Shown: one piece after another, positions 25,450 to 33,368 of the stretch
Layout of the letters: the number at the start of each line of letters is the position of its first letter
Position numbering within the stretch: position 1 is the stretch's first letter
Source: Ferrovibrio sp.
GTDB taxonomy: Bacteria > Pseudomonadota > Alphaproteobacteria > Ferrovibrionales > Ferrovibrionaceae
NCBI RefSeq assembly: GCF_029255545.1
Contig: NZ_JANLJJ010000033.1
Location: 22,161 to 58,054, forward strand
Direction of reading: 5' to 3'
Length of the DNA: 35,894 nt
Made by a program: the position numbers and the translations under genes
The notes under the pieces: model-generated
What the model saw: only the letters and a program-made list of their open reading frames with translations
Told to the model about the DNA's origin: nothing
Database searches by the model: none

Positions 25450-25923
25450 TTACCGCGGCGCCAAACCAGCGGCAGCCGGTTTTGTCACGCCTTCCGCCAC
25501 CAGAGAAATCTTGCCATAGCCGGCTTGGCCGACAAGGCTCATGAGATCCATTATGCGGCCGTATTCCAAAGCCTTGTCGCCGCGGACATAGACCGCGGTA
25601 TCCGACTCGGCATGGCGCATCTCGCTCAGGACGCGCACCAGATCCTGCTCTTCGACAGGGTCTTTGCGGATGAACAGTTTGCCATCCTTGTCCATGCTGA
25701 TGACCAGCGGCTCCTTGGGCGGAGACACCTTGGTGGCCGTGGTCTTCGGCAATTGCAGCGGCACGCCGACCATCATCAGCGGCGCGGCAACCATGAAAAT
25801 GATCAGCAGCACCAGCATGACGTCGACAAAGGGCGTTACGTTGATATCGGCCAGCGGCTTGTAGCTGCTAAAACTGTCGTCCTCGAAACCGCCGCTGCCG
25901 CCGCCTATGGGGGAAATCGCCAT
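25450..25923 (-). CDS. exbD: Biopolymer transporter ExbD
   Basis: This is 157 residues from ATG 25923, which has AGAGG upstream; an upstream in-frame start at 25968 is not needed. The single membrane helix carries the proton-linked Asp in INVTPFVDVMLVLLIIFMV. The periplasmic domain includes LVISMDKDGKLFI and TAVYVRGDKALEYGRIMDLM. With ExbB it forms the inner-membrane proton-driven motor for TonB. It starts 10 bases after the exbB stop. Confidence 0.95.
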   Translation of the reverse strand: MAISPIGGGSGGFEDDSFSSYKPLADINVTPFVDVMLVLLIIFMVAAPLMMVGVPLQLPKTTATKVSPPKEPLVISMDKDGKLFIRKDPVEEQDLVRVLSEMRHAESDTAVYVRGDKALEYGRIMDLMSLVGQAGYGKISLVAEGVTKPAAAGLAPR

Positions 25924-25933
25924 GATCGGCCTC

Positions 25934-26620
25934 TTACTGTCCGGCCTCGGCATGGGCGCGCGCGGCATGTGTGCCGCCGCGGGCGAATTGGCGGGCCGCC
26001 TCGGAGATGGCCGCGTTGAAGCGCTGCGCCAGGCGCCCCAGATCGGTGCTCAGCTTGTTGTACGCAATCACGGCCGGAATGGCGGCCACTAGGCCAAGCG
26101 CGGTGGCGAACAGGGCCTCGGCGATGCCCGGCGCCACGACGGCCAGGCTGGTGTCGTTCGAGCCGGCAATGGCGGTGAAGCTGTTCATGATGCCCCAGAC
26201 GGTGCCGAACAGACCCACGAAAGGTGCCGCCGAGCCGACGGTCGCCAGAAACGGCAGGCCGGGCTCGACCTGGCGGAGCTGCTGCGCCATGGCCAGTCGC
26301 ATGGCGATTTCCAGCCGGGCGCGGAAATCATGCCGACTTTCGCCAATATCCTGCCCGTCCCGCTTCTCGCGGGCTGCGGCTGCCAGGATGGCGCCCTGCA
26401 GGCCGTCGATGGTGGTTTTCCCGCCGGCAGCCAGTAATGCGTCGGCCTTTACCGCAGTCTCAAAGGCCGAGGCGGCCCGACGCACCCGGCGGAATTTGGC
26501 CGCCTTTTCAATCATGATTGCCCAACAGGTAATCGAAGCCAGCACCAGCAGCGCCATTACCAACTGGACGATCGGATCCGCATCGAGAACCATCGCCATG
26601 AAGGAAAATTCATGGGTCAT
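25934..26620 (-). CDS. exbB: ExbB/TolQ-family motor protein
   Basis: The 228-residue protein has three membrane helices: about residues 15-40 (IVQLVMALLVLASITCWAIM), about 130-155 and about 165-190. The conserved GLFGTVWGIMNSF and GIAEALFATALGLVAAIPAV segments define the family. It forms the pentameric core of the TonB-energising motor in the inner membrane. ATG 26620 has GGAG about ten bases ahead. It is first in a seven-gene minus-strand run with exbD, tonB and the imelysin block, and position with tonB favours ExbB over TolQ. Confidence 0.95.
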   Translation of the reverse strand: MTHEFSFMAMVLDADPIVQLVMALLVLASITCWAIMIEKAAKFRRVRRAASAFETAVKADALLAAGGKTTIDGLQGAILAAAAREKRDGQDIGESRHDFRARLEIAMRLAMAQQLRQVEPGLPFLATVGSAAPFVGLFGTVWGIMNSFTAIAGSNDTSLAVVAPGIAEALFATALGLVAAIPAVIAYNKLSTDLGRLAQRFNAAISEAARQFARGGTHAARAHAEAGQ

Positions 26621-26680
26621 CAATATTTTACTCCATTATCGCACCGCCTCTGCGTGCGGCCCACCAGCTGGGGTGTAGCT

Positions 26681-26699
26681 ATTAATAATGAGAAACGAT
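26681..26699. promoter_or_regulatory. Candidate Fur-like iron box upstream of exbB
   Basis: ATTAATAATGAGAAACGAT reads as three hexamers in the NATWAT style of Fur sites (ATTAAT, AATGAG, AAACGA), with AATGAGAA close to the classic core. It lies about 60 bases before the exbB start in an AT-rich gap (26624-26766). A TATAAT hexamer on the minus strand at 26733-26738 could be a -10 element, without a clear -35. An Irr or RirA site is an alternative in alphaproteobacteria. The rest of the gap holds no gene. Confidence 0.35.
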
Positions 26700-26766
26700 C
26701 GCAAAATAAAGCCACTCAGCTATAAATGTAATATTATAACTAATAAAAAATCAGAGACCGGAAAGA

Positions 26767-27744
26767 TCAGGCCCAGCCCAGGCGCTGTCTGACGTCCTGC
26801 GCCATGTGGTCCATGTCATCCAGGCGGCGGTTATCCCACTGCATCAGGCGGCCATCGAACCACTGGATCAGGCCGTCTTTGAGCAGGCTGTCGAAAAACG
26901 CATCAAAGCGTTTCGACTTGCCCGGCAGACGCGCGACCAGCACCGGCTTGCCGGTGGAGCAGGCCTCCGAAATCATCGACACGGAATCGCAGGTCACCAC
27001 GATGGCATCGGCCAGACCGAGAAAACCGAAATAGGGGTTTGGCCCCTTCCCGTCCCACAATACGGCCGGCAGGCTGGCCAGGCCGCCGCGCAGGATATTG
27101 GTCTCGGCTTCGCCGCTCCGGCGCGAGATAGTCGCCATGATGCCGCAGCCCGAACGTTCCGCCATGGTGCGAAGCTGGACGACAAACTCATGCATCCAGT
27201 CTTCATCCAGCGTGTAGTAACGGTTGTTCCCGCCCACCAGAACGGCCACGCGCGGATAAGGCAGATGCGCGTATTCCTGTCGCAGCGCCTCGGCGCCAGT
27301 CTGCAGCTTCAGCCGCGTGACGCGGTGTAGTGCCCCCTTGGAGACCAGCACATTGGGGCCGCGCATGCGGTCATGCTCCGGGACGATCAACAGATCCCAA
27401 TAGCGCGACGAGGCCTTCGGATCCTGGACATGGATCAGCGTGGTCCTGCCGCCGCTGGCTTTCTTTACCGCCAGCGCCCAGAGCGCCGATTTGCGGCCGC
27501 AGGTGATCAGCACATCCGGCCAGGGCTGATCGCCGAACAACGCCCGGCTTTCCGGTGTGATCGCATTCAGGCTGGCAAAGGCCGGATGCATCGGCGCCCA
27601 GGTATAGGGCCAGCGATACTCGACTTCGAAGCTCTGCGGCAGGCCGAAGCCGCCGCCGTTGAACAAGGCCTCGGCCAAGCCGAGTGCCTGGTTCAGCATG
27701 CCGGCAGCGCCCTTCTGGCTGACCGCCCAGATCGACTTCAGCAT
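26767..27744 (-). CDS. ELM1-family protein (DUF1022), glycosyltransferase-like
   Basis: The 325-residue protein opens with SIWAVSQKGAAGMLNQALGL, and contains LITCGRKSALWALAVKK, LVGGNNRYYTLDEDW and GFLGLADAIVVTCDSVSMIS. These are landmarks of the family named after plant mitochondrial fission factor ELM1. Bacterial members look like GT-B-fold glycosyltransferases and are common in alphaproteobacteria; their reaction is unknown. No signal peptide or membrane helix is seen. Its start overlaps the end of the MBL-fold gene by 7 bases, making it last in the metG-tatD-MBL run. Confidence 0.88.
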   Translation of the reverse strand: MLKSIWAVSQKGAAGMLNQALGLAEALFNGGGFGLPQSFEVEYRWPYTWAPMHPAFASLNAITPESRALFGDQPWPDVLITCGRKSALWALAVKKASGGRTTLIHVQDPKASSRYWDLLIVPEHDRMRGPNVLVSKGALHRVTRLKLQTGAEALRQEYAHLPYPRVAVLVGGNNRYYTLDEDWMHEFVVQLRTMAERSGCGIMATISRRSGEAETNILRGGLASLPAVLWDGKGPNPYFGFLGLADAIVVTCDSVSMISEACSTGKPVLVARLPGKSKRFDAFFDSLLKDGLIQWFDGRLMQWDNRRLDDMDHMAQDVRQRLGWA

Positions 27745-28493
27745 TCCAGCACCATGCCATCATAGGCGGGCTCGACGCCTGGCGGGAGTTCGCCTTTCAA
27801 CGTGCTGTAATCCAGATCGATATGCATGTTGGTCAGTACCGCGCGTTGCGGCTTCACGCGCGCGATCCATTCCAGCGTCTGCTCGACATGGCTATGGGTC
27901 GGATGCGGCGTATAGCGCATGGCGTCGACGATCCATAGCTTCACGCCTTCGAGCGCCGCAAAGGCATCGTCATCCAGTCCGACCACGTCGTTGGAATAGG
28001 CAATGTCGCCGAAACGGAATCCCAGGGAGTCAATATTCCCGTGTCGCTGCATGATTGGCATAACATCAATGGCGCCAACGCTGAACGGACCATCGATCAA
28101 ACGTGGTTCTATGATCGGCGGATAACCATCACCGGCTTTTTCGAAGCAATAGCCGAATTTACGCTTCAGCCGTTCATGGGTGAAGGCATCGGCATAGCCC
28201 GGCACGCGCTGGCGCGAGGTATAGGCCAGGATGCGCAGGTCATCCAGGCCATGGGTCTGATCGGCATGGTCATGGGTCCATGCCACGGCCGAGACCCATT
28301 TAATATCATTGGCCAGGAACTGGTTGCGCAAATCCGGGCTGGTATCGACCAATAGCCGCGTATCGCCCTGCTCGATGACAATCGAGCAACGCGAACGCCG
28401 GTTCTTCGGTTCGGCCGGATCGCAGGCGCCCCAGTCGCCATCGATGCGAGGAACGCCGGCTGACGTGCCGCAGCCCAGGATGATCGCGCGCAT
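27738..28493 (-). CDS. MBL-fold metallo-hydrolase (PhnP-like)
   Basis: The 251-residue metallo-beta-lactamase-fold enzyme has the metal motif THDHADQTHGLDD at about residues 73-85. A later Asp/His set is in IAYSNDVVGLDD and DAMRYTPHPTHSHVEQ. MRAIILGCGTSAGVPRIDG is typical of the PhnP/phosphodiesterase-like subgroup, which cleaves cyclic or linear phosphodiesters. The exact substrate is unknown. It follows tatD by 8 bases, an order widespread in alphaproteobacteria beside metG. Confidence 0.9.
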   Translation of the reverse strand: MRAIILGCGTSAGVPRIDGDWGACDPAEPKNRRSRCSIVIEQGDTRLLVDTSPDLRNQFLANDIKWVSAVAWTHDHADQTHGLDDLRILAYTSRQRVPGYADAFTHERLKRKFGYCFEKAGDGYPPIIEPRLIDGPFSVGAIDVMPIMQRHGNIDSLGFRFGDIAYSNDVVGLDDDAFAALEGVKLWIVDAMRYTPHPTHSHVEQTLEWIARVKPQRAVLTNMHIDLDYSTLKGELPPGVEPAYDGMVLEC

Positions 28494-28501
28494 CGTCAGG
28501 A

Positions 28502-29311
28502 TCAGGCAGCCCGGCGGTCAATCACCGCCGCCTGCGGGACCTTGTCGAACAGCCGCAGAAAATTCGCCGTAGTCGCCTCGGTGATTTCGGCGATGCCGAC
28601 CTGCTTCAGCTTGGCGAGGAAAGCCGCTGTGTGCACGACGAAGGATGGTTCGTTACGCTTGCCGCGCAACGGCACCGGTGCCAGATACGGTGCATCGGTT
28701 TCCACCAGCAGATTGCGCAATGGTAAACTCTGCGCCGAATGCTGCACCTCGCGGGCCTTGTTAAAGGTCAGGATGCCCGAGAATGACACCATCATGTCAT
28801 GCTTCACCGCCAGTTCGGCCAAGGCATGGCCGGACGAGAAGCAATGCAGCAGGCCCTTGAACCTGCCCTTGGCCATCTCGGCCTCAATGATGGCGGCGGT
28901 ATCGTCATCGGCATCGCGGGTATGGATTACCACCGGCAGGCCGGTTTCGCGTGCGGCCTGGATATGCGCAAGGAAGCATGTCTTCTGCGCTTCGCGGTCG
29001 CTGTGTTCGTAGAAATAGTCCAGCCCCGTCTCGCCGATGCCGACCACCTTTGGATGCCGCGCCAGTTCGACCAGTTTTGCCGCGGCCACGTCCACATGAT
29101 CATCGGCTTCGTGCGGATGGATACCGACGGTGCAATAGACATCGGGATAGGTTTCCGCTACGGCCAGCACGCGATCGAATTGGTCCAGCCGCGTCGAGAT
29201 GGTCAGCATCAACCCGATGCCGGCCTGGCGTGCGCGCTGGATGATCGCATCACGCTCCTCGGCGAAATCCGGAAAATCGAGATGACAATGGCTGTCGACC
29301 AGCAGGGCCAT
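28502..29311 (-). CDS. TatD-family metal-dependent hydrolase (DNase)
   Basis: The 269-residue amidohydrolase-fold enzyme has N-terminal VDSHCHLDFPDF (HxH metal ligands), IGETGLDYFYEH, VIHTRDADDDT and LVETDAPYLAPVP at family positions. TatD proteins have 3'-5' exonuclease or deoxyribonuclease activity in DNA repair and RNA turnover; the name does not imply a role in protein export. ATG 29311 follows the metG stop by one base. A much longer in-frame upstream extension falls inside metG in another frame and is not real. Confidence 0.93.
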   Translation of the reverse strand: MALLVDSHCHLDFPDFAEERDAIIQRARQAGIGLMLTISTRLDQFDRVLAVAETYPDVYCTVGIHPHEADDHVDVAAAKLVELARHPKVVGIGETGLDYFYEHSDREAQKTCFLAHIQAARETGLPVVIHTRDADDDTAAIIEAEMAKGRFKGLLHCFSSGHALAELAVKHDMMVSFSGILTFNKAREVQHSAQSLPLRNLLVETDAPYLAPVPLRGKRNEPSFVVHTAAFLAKLKQVGIAEITEATTANFLRLFDKVPQAAVIDRRAA

Positions 29312-29312
29312 G

Positions 29313-30869
29313 TCAGGCGCCTTCCTTTGCGGCTTCGACATAGCGCGGGAACACGCCCTGCGGGGCTGGCAGCGGCGTGCCGGCGCGCAGGCGGCCAAGC
29401 TCACCCAGATGGGCAAAGCTGCGCGCGGCTTCCGAGACGCCGAGCTGGTCGAGCATTTTCGCGGCCGAAACCGGCATGATCGCCTGGGCCAGAATGGCAA
29501 GCTGGCGGATCGCCTCCAGCAAGGCCCATAGCACGGTTTCCATGCGGGCCGGATCGGTCTTGCGCAGGGTCCAGGGCGCGGCGACGTCGATATACTTGTT
29601 CGCCGCATCGACCAGATCAAACCACTGCTGCAAAGCGGTATGGATCGCCTGCTCGTCCAGTGTGACGCGCATGCGATCAGCCAGACTGTCGGCTTCTGCC
29701 AGCAGCGCCTCGTCCATCTCGGTCAGTAGGCCAGGCGTCGGCACGGCGGCATTGGTGTTCTTGGCGCAGAACGACAATGTGCGCTGCGCCAGGTTGCCGA
29801 AGCCATTGGCCAGTTCGCTGTTGATGCGGCTGACGATGGCGGCGCGACGAAAATCGCCGTCATTGCCAAATGGCACTTCGCGCATCAGGAAATAGCGCGT
29901 CTGCTCCAGGCCGTATTCCTCGATCAGCGCCAGCGGATCAATCACATTGCCCAGCGACTTCGAAATCTTCTGGCCTTCATTGGTCCACCAGCCATGGGCG
30001 AAGACGCGCTTGGGCGGCGCCAGGTCGGCGGCCATCAGGAAGGCCGGCCAATAGACGGCATGGAAGCGCAGGATGTCCTTGCCCACCATATGCAGGTCGG
30101 CCGGCCAGAATTTCCTGTAGCTTTCGCTGTTCGTGTCGGGATAGCCGGCGGCGGTGATGTAGTTGGTCAGCGCGTCGAACCACACATACATCACATGAGC
30201 CTCATCGCCCGGCACCGGGATGCCCCACTTGAATGTGGTGCGCGATACCGAGAGATCCTTCAGGCCGCCCTTCACGAAGCTGATCACCTCGTTGCGGCGG
30301 CTGGCCGGCAGGATGAAGCCGGGATTGTCTTCATAGAATTTCAGCAGCCGGTCGCCCCAGGCCGACAGCTTGAAGAAATACGACGGCTCCTTCACCCATT
30401 CGACCGGCGCGCCCGAGGGCGCCAGCTTCTGGCCGTTCGGGCCGTCCTGCAATTCGTCTTCCTGATAGAAGGCCTCGTCGCGCACGGCGTACCAGCCTTC
30501 ATAATGGCCCAGATAGATATTGCCCGACGAGACCACCTTCTGCCACAGCGCCTGCACCGACTTCACGTGTCGCGGCTCGGTGGTGCGGATGAAATCGTCG
30601 TTGGAGAAATTCATCGCCTTGGCCAGGTCGCGGAAACTCTGGCTCACCCCATCGCAGAAGGCCTGCGGATCGACGCCGGCCACCTCGGCCGCCTTCTCAA
30701 CTTTCTGGCCATGCTCGTCGGTGCCGGTCAGGAACATCACGTCATAGCCGTCCAGCCGCTTGAAGCGCGCCAGCACGTCGCAGGCCAGCGATGTATAGGC
30801 ATGCCCGATATGCGGCTTGTCATTGACGTAATAGATCGGCGTGGTGATGTAATAGGTTTTTTGGGTCAT
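29313..30869 (-). CDS. metG: Methionyl-tRNA synthetase
   Basis: The 518-residue class I synthetase charges tRNA-Met. The HIGH-type motif is YVNDKPHIGHAYTSLA and the KMSKS-type motif is EGQKISKSLGNVIDP. Met-pocket segments such as GTDEHGQKVE and HAVYWPAFLMAA are present. The connective domain lacks zinc-knuckle cysteines (DELQDGPNGQKLAPSG), as is usual in alphaproteobacteria, and there is no C-terminal tRNA-binding extension, consistent with the length. It leads the tatD-MBL-ELM1 run. Confidence 0.97.
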   Translation of the reverse strand: MTQKTYYITTPIYYVNDKPHIGHAYTSLACDVLARFKRLDGYDVMFLTGTDEHGQKVEKAAEVAGVDPQAFCDGVSQSFRDLAKAMNFSNDDFIRTTEPRHVKSVQALWQKVVSSGNIYLGHYEGWYAVRDEAFYQEDELQDGPNGQKLAPSGAPVEWVKEPSYFFKLSAWGDRLLKFYEDNPGFILPASRRNEVISFVKGGLKDLSVSRTTFKWGIPVPGDEAHVMYVWFDALTNYITAAGYPDTNSESYRKFWPADLHMVGKDILRFHAVYWPAFLMAADLAPPKRVFAHGWWTNEGQKISKSLGNVIDPLALIEEYGLEQTRYFLMREVPFGNDGDFRRAAIVSRINSELANGFGNLAQRTLSFCAKNTNAAVPTPGLLTEMDEALLAEADSLADRMRVTLDEQAIHTALQQWFDLVDAANKYIDVAAPWTLRKTDPARMETVLWALLEAIRQLAILAQAIMPVSAAKMLDQLGVSEAARSFAHLGELGRLRAGTPLPAPQGVFPRYVEAAKEGA

Positions 30870-30922
30870 GGGCTTAAACTAGGGTCTGGGCGGCGGCGAT
30901 GCCAGCGGCGGGCCCTGTGCTA

Positions 30923-32749
30923 TCACCTGGAGCCCGGTTTTTCCAGCGATTCCAGCCGGTTTGCCACGATCTCCAGCAGGCCGGACCAGTCTTCGGCGGC
31001 ATTGTGGCGGAAAATCCGCATCTGCGGATACCAGGGCGTATCCTCGCCCGCCCCCATCAGGTAGAAAAAACGGCTCTTGCCTGTCGGGGCCAGCAGCCAG
31101 ACCGGCAGCCCCAATGCACCTGCCAGATGCGCCGTCACATTCGACACGCTCAGCACCAGATCAAGCCCGGCGATCTGTGCCGCCAGCCCGTCCAGATCGT
31201 TCTGCGCATCGATGGCCGGGTCGCGGATATAGCGTGCGCCAAACAGCGCGGTGAGCACCTCATGCTCGGCCTCGGTGGCGCCGTATTGCAGGCAGACGAA
31301 CCGATGTTTCTTCAGGGCGGCCAGCGGGGCCAGGGTTTCAGGCGATAGCGATTTCGCGGCGCCCAATGCCGGGTTGGCGCTGCGCCAGGACAGCCCGATC
31401 AGACGATCGGCGCTGCCGTCGCGATACCGGGCCGCAAGTTCCGCGGCGCGCGACATATCGGCTTTCAGAAACGAATGGCCAGGCGGTGCCTGCCGCGGCA
31501 GATCGCCAAGCGGCAGGTGAGCGTCGAAACGGGCTGCCATAAGAGCCGGATCAGGCTGTGGCATTTCGGCGACGAAATCCAGCTGCGGGAAACTGCGTCG
31601 CAGCAGCGGGATCAGCCGCGCATCGGTTTCCAGCGTTACGCTGCCGTTGCCCCTCGCCAGCAGATCGGGCAGATACTGCAGAAACAGCAGCCGGTCGCCC
31701 AGCCCCTGTTCGCCCCAAAGCAGCAGCCGCCCGGGCAGCAGTCGCTCCGGCAGGGCATCGCTCTGCCATTCCGGCCAGGGCCAACTGCGCTGCGGCAGCG
31801 GAGGCTCGTCCTTGCGCCAGCGCCAGCGATAGGCCAGCCAGCCGGAAGCGAAGTCGCCCTGCGCCAGGGCAGCAAGGGCATAATTCCATTGTCCCTCGGC
31901 ATCCTGTGGGCGTCGGCTGAGGGCTTCGCGGTAAGCTGCAACGGCTGCCGGCAGATCACCCAGCACGTGCAGCGCCTGGGCCTGCGCCAGCCAGGCATCG
32001 GGATGACCCTGGGTCAGTTGAACCGCCTGCCGGGCCAGAGCCAGCGCGGCCTCGGCCTGGCCGGTTTCGCGCAGTGAGCCGGCCTTGTTGACCATTGCCA
32101 TCGGATAATTCGGTCGCAGCTGCAAAGCCTGGTCGAAATGCATCAGTGCGGTGGCGTGGTCACCCTGTGCCGCCAGCAGACCACCCAGATTGTTGTGGCA
32201 TTCCGGCGCCTGTGGCGCGAGTTGTACGGCGCGGCGGGCCGCATCAAGCGCGCCGGGCGCATCGCCCAGCCTGCGCAGGCAGTCGCCCAGTTGCAGCCAG
32301 GCCCCGGCATGGTCAGACCTGCGGGCCAGCAATTGCCGATACCCGCCTGCCGCCATTTCCCAGGCCCCGGCCACGCGTTGCGCCTCCGCCCACAGGTAGA
32401 GGATGTCCGGATCATTGGGGGCCAAACGGCGCGCCGTTTCGGCAGCTTCGCGCGCCAGCACGAGCTGGCCAGCCGCCAGCAGGCACTCCGTATAGCTCAG
32501 CCACAAACCCGCTTCGGATGGCGCCCTGTCGATGGCATGGCGCAACAGTGGCGCCGCTTCTCCGGCCCGCCCGACCTGTACCAGAAGGCGGGCCAGCAGG
32601 TTGCTGGCATCCAGGGTTTCCGGGGCTGCCGCCAGCACGGCGCGATACAGCTTTTCGGCTGCCGTCAGGTCGCCGCGCCGATGCGCATCCAGGCCCGCCT
32701 GCAGCTGTTCCAGCACGGCCGGATCCAGTCCCAGCGTACCTGTGGTCAT
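30923..32749 (-). CDS. TPR-repeat protein with C-terminal glycosyltransferase-like domain
   Basis: The 608-residue protein has about eight tetratricopeptide repeats over residues 1-320 (for example AEKLYRAVLAAAPETLDASN and PECHNNLGGLLAAQGDHATA). The GT-B-like C-terminal domain starts near residue 335 with LLLWGEQGLGDRLLFLQYLP, followed by LIGLSWRSANPALG and DLVLSVSNVTAHLAGALGLP. This architecture is common in bacterial TPR-glycosyltransferases often linked to flagellin or surface-polymer modification, though the acceptor is unknown. No signal peptide. It starts in an ATGA overlap with the preceding 182-residue gene, so the two proteins are likely partners. Confidence 0.88.
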   Translation of the reverse strand: MTTGTLGLDPAVLEQLQAGLDAHRRGDLTAAEKLYRAVLAAAPETLDASNLLARLLVQVGRAGEAAPLLRHAIDRAPSEAGLWLSYTECLLAAGQLVLAREAAETARRLAPNDPDILYLWAEAQRVAGAWEMAAGGYRQLLARRSDHAGAWLQLGDCLRRLGDAPGALDAARRAVQLAPQAPECHNNLGGLLAAQGDHATALMHFDQALQLRPNYPMAMVNKAGSLRETGQAEAALALARQAVQLTQGHPDAWLAQAQALHVLGDLPAAVAAYREALSRRPQDAEGQWNYALAALAQGDFASGWLAYRWRWRKDEPPLPQRSWPWPEWQSDALPERLLPGRLLLWGEQGLGDRLLFLQYLPDLLARGNGSVTLETDARLIPLLRRSFPQLDFVAEMPQPDPALMAARFDAHLPLGDLPRQAPPGHSFLKADMSRAAELAARYRDGSADRLIGLSWRSANPALGAAKSLSPETLAPLAALKKHRFVCLQYGATEAEHEVLTALFGARYIRDPAIDAQNDLDGLAAQIAGLDLVLSVSNVTAHLAGALGLPVWLLAPTGKSRFFYLMGAGEDTPWYPQMRIFRHNAAEDWSGLLEIVANRLESLEKPGSR

Positions 32750-33294
32750 GTCTCGAAACGGAAGTCGGGCACGTCGATGCAGCGTTCCAGCATCTGCTTC
32801 ATGCGCTGCTCGACCTCATCATACAGCAACCCCATGTTTTCGGGAATCAGCTGCGGCGGCACGTTGGGCAGGATGTCGCGGCGGAAGTCAGCCAGCACGT
32901 CCTGCTGCATTAGGAACACGGCCTGGGCGAAGAAATTGATCATGCCGCGCCGTTCCAGCACGGTCAGATAAGCCCCGATGCCACGCAGCAGGGCATGGAA
33001 GGCGCGCACCTTCACGGCCGTCACTTCATGCAGGATCGGTTCGCGCGTCACCGGCGGCATGTTTTCCAGCTTGCTTTCGATCACGTCGCAGAAGGACAGG
33101 AATTCCTGCACGCGGCGGAAGGCATCGGCATAATCGGAGAAACCGATCAGCATGGCCCGGTCCGACATCTCGACCGTGGCGACATGGACATCCTGGGCCC
33201 GGCCGTTCAGCACCTGCAGCAGGCGCACGGCCTCGCTGGCTGCCGTATCGGCAGTCGTAAGCTCGACCTGATTCTGGCGATAATCCTGCACCAT
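32746..33294 (-). CDS. Conserved-looking hypothetical protein, helical
   Basis: I do not recognise this 182-residue protein. It is predicted mostly helical, with charged heptad-like stretches such as YADAFRRVQEFLSFCDVIE and LLYDEVEQRMKQMLERC, and has no signal peptide, membrane helix or metal motif. Two cysteines are present in the sequence I could read. It is translationally coupled (ATGA) to the TPR-glycosyltransferase gene. An adaptor or acceptor-related role is speculation from that coupling alone. It diverges from pyrB with 74 bases between starts. The ribosome site is weak. Confidence 0.75.
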   Translation of the reverse strand: MVQDYRQNQVELTTADTAASEAVRLLQVLNGRAQDVHVATVEMSDRAMLIGFSDYADAFRRVQEFLSFCDVIESKLENMPPVTREPILHEVTAVKVRAFHALLRGIGAYLTVLERRGMINFFAQAVFLMQQDVLADFRRDILPNVPPQLIPENMGLLYDEVEQRMKQMLERCIDVPDFRFET

Positions 33295-33330
33295 GATGGG
33301 CAGCAGAGCAGAAAATGGTTAATGGTTTCA

Positions 33331-33359
33331 TTGCCGCGCGGGCCCGATTTCTGTATGAT
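33331..33359 (+). promoter_or_regulatory. Sigma-70-like promoter for pyrB
   Basis: TTGCCG (33331-33336) and TATGAT (33354-33359) are separated by exactly 17 bases, close to TTGACA/TATAAT consensus. Transcription would begin near 33366, only about 3 bases before the proposed pyrB ATG at 33369. The message would be leaderless or nearly so, which agrees with the lack of a ribosome site there. Confidence 0.5.
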
Positions 33360-33368
33360 GATTCGTCA

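Noticed and set aside
29313-30869. Missing zinc-knuckle cysteines in MetRS as a defect
   Set aside because: This form without zinc cysteines is normal for alphaproteobacterial MetRS; catalytic motifs are intact.
29994-31064. Plus-strand open frame of 356 codons
   Set aside because: It is antisense to metG, which is certain, and its composition is that of a shadow frame.
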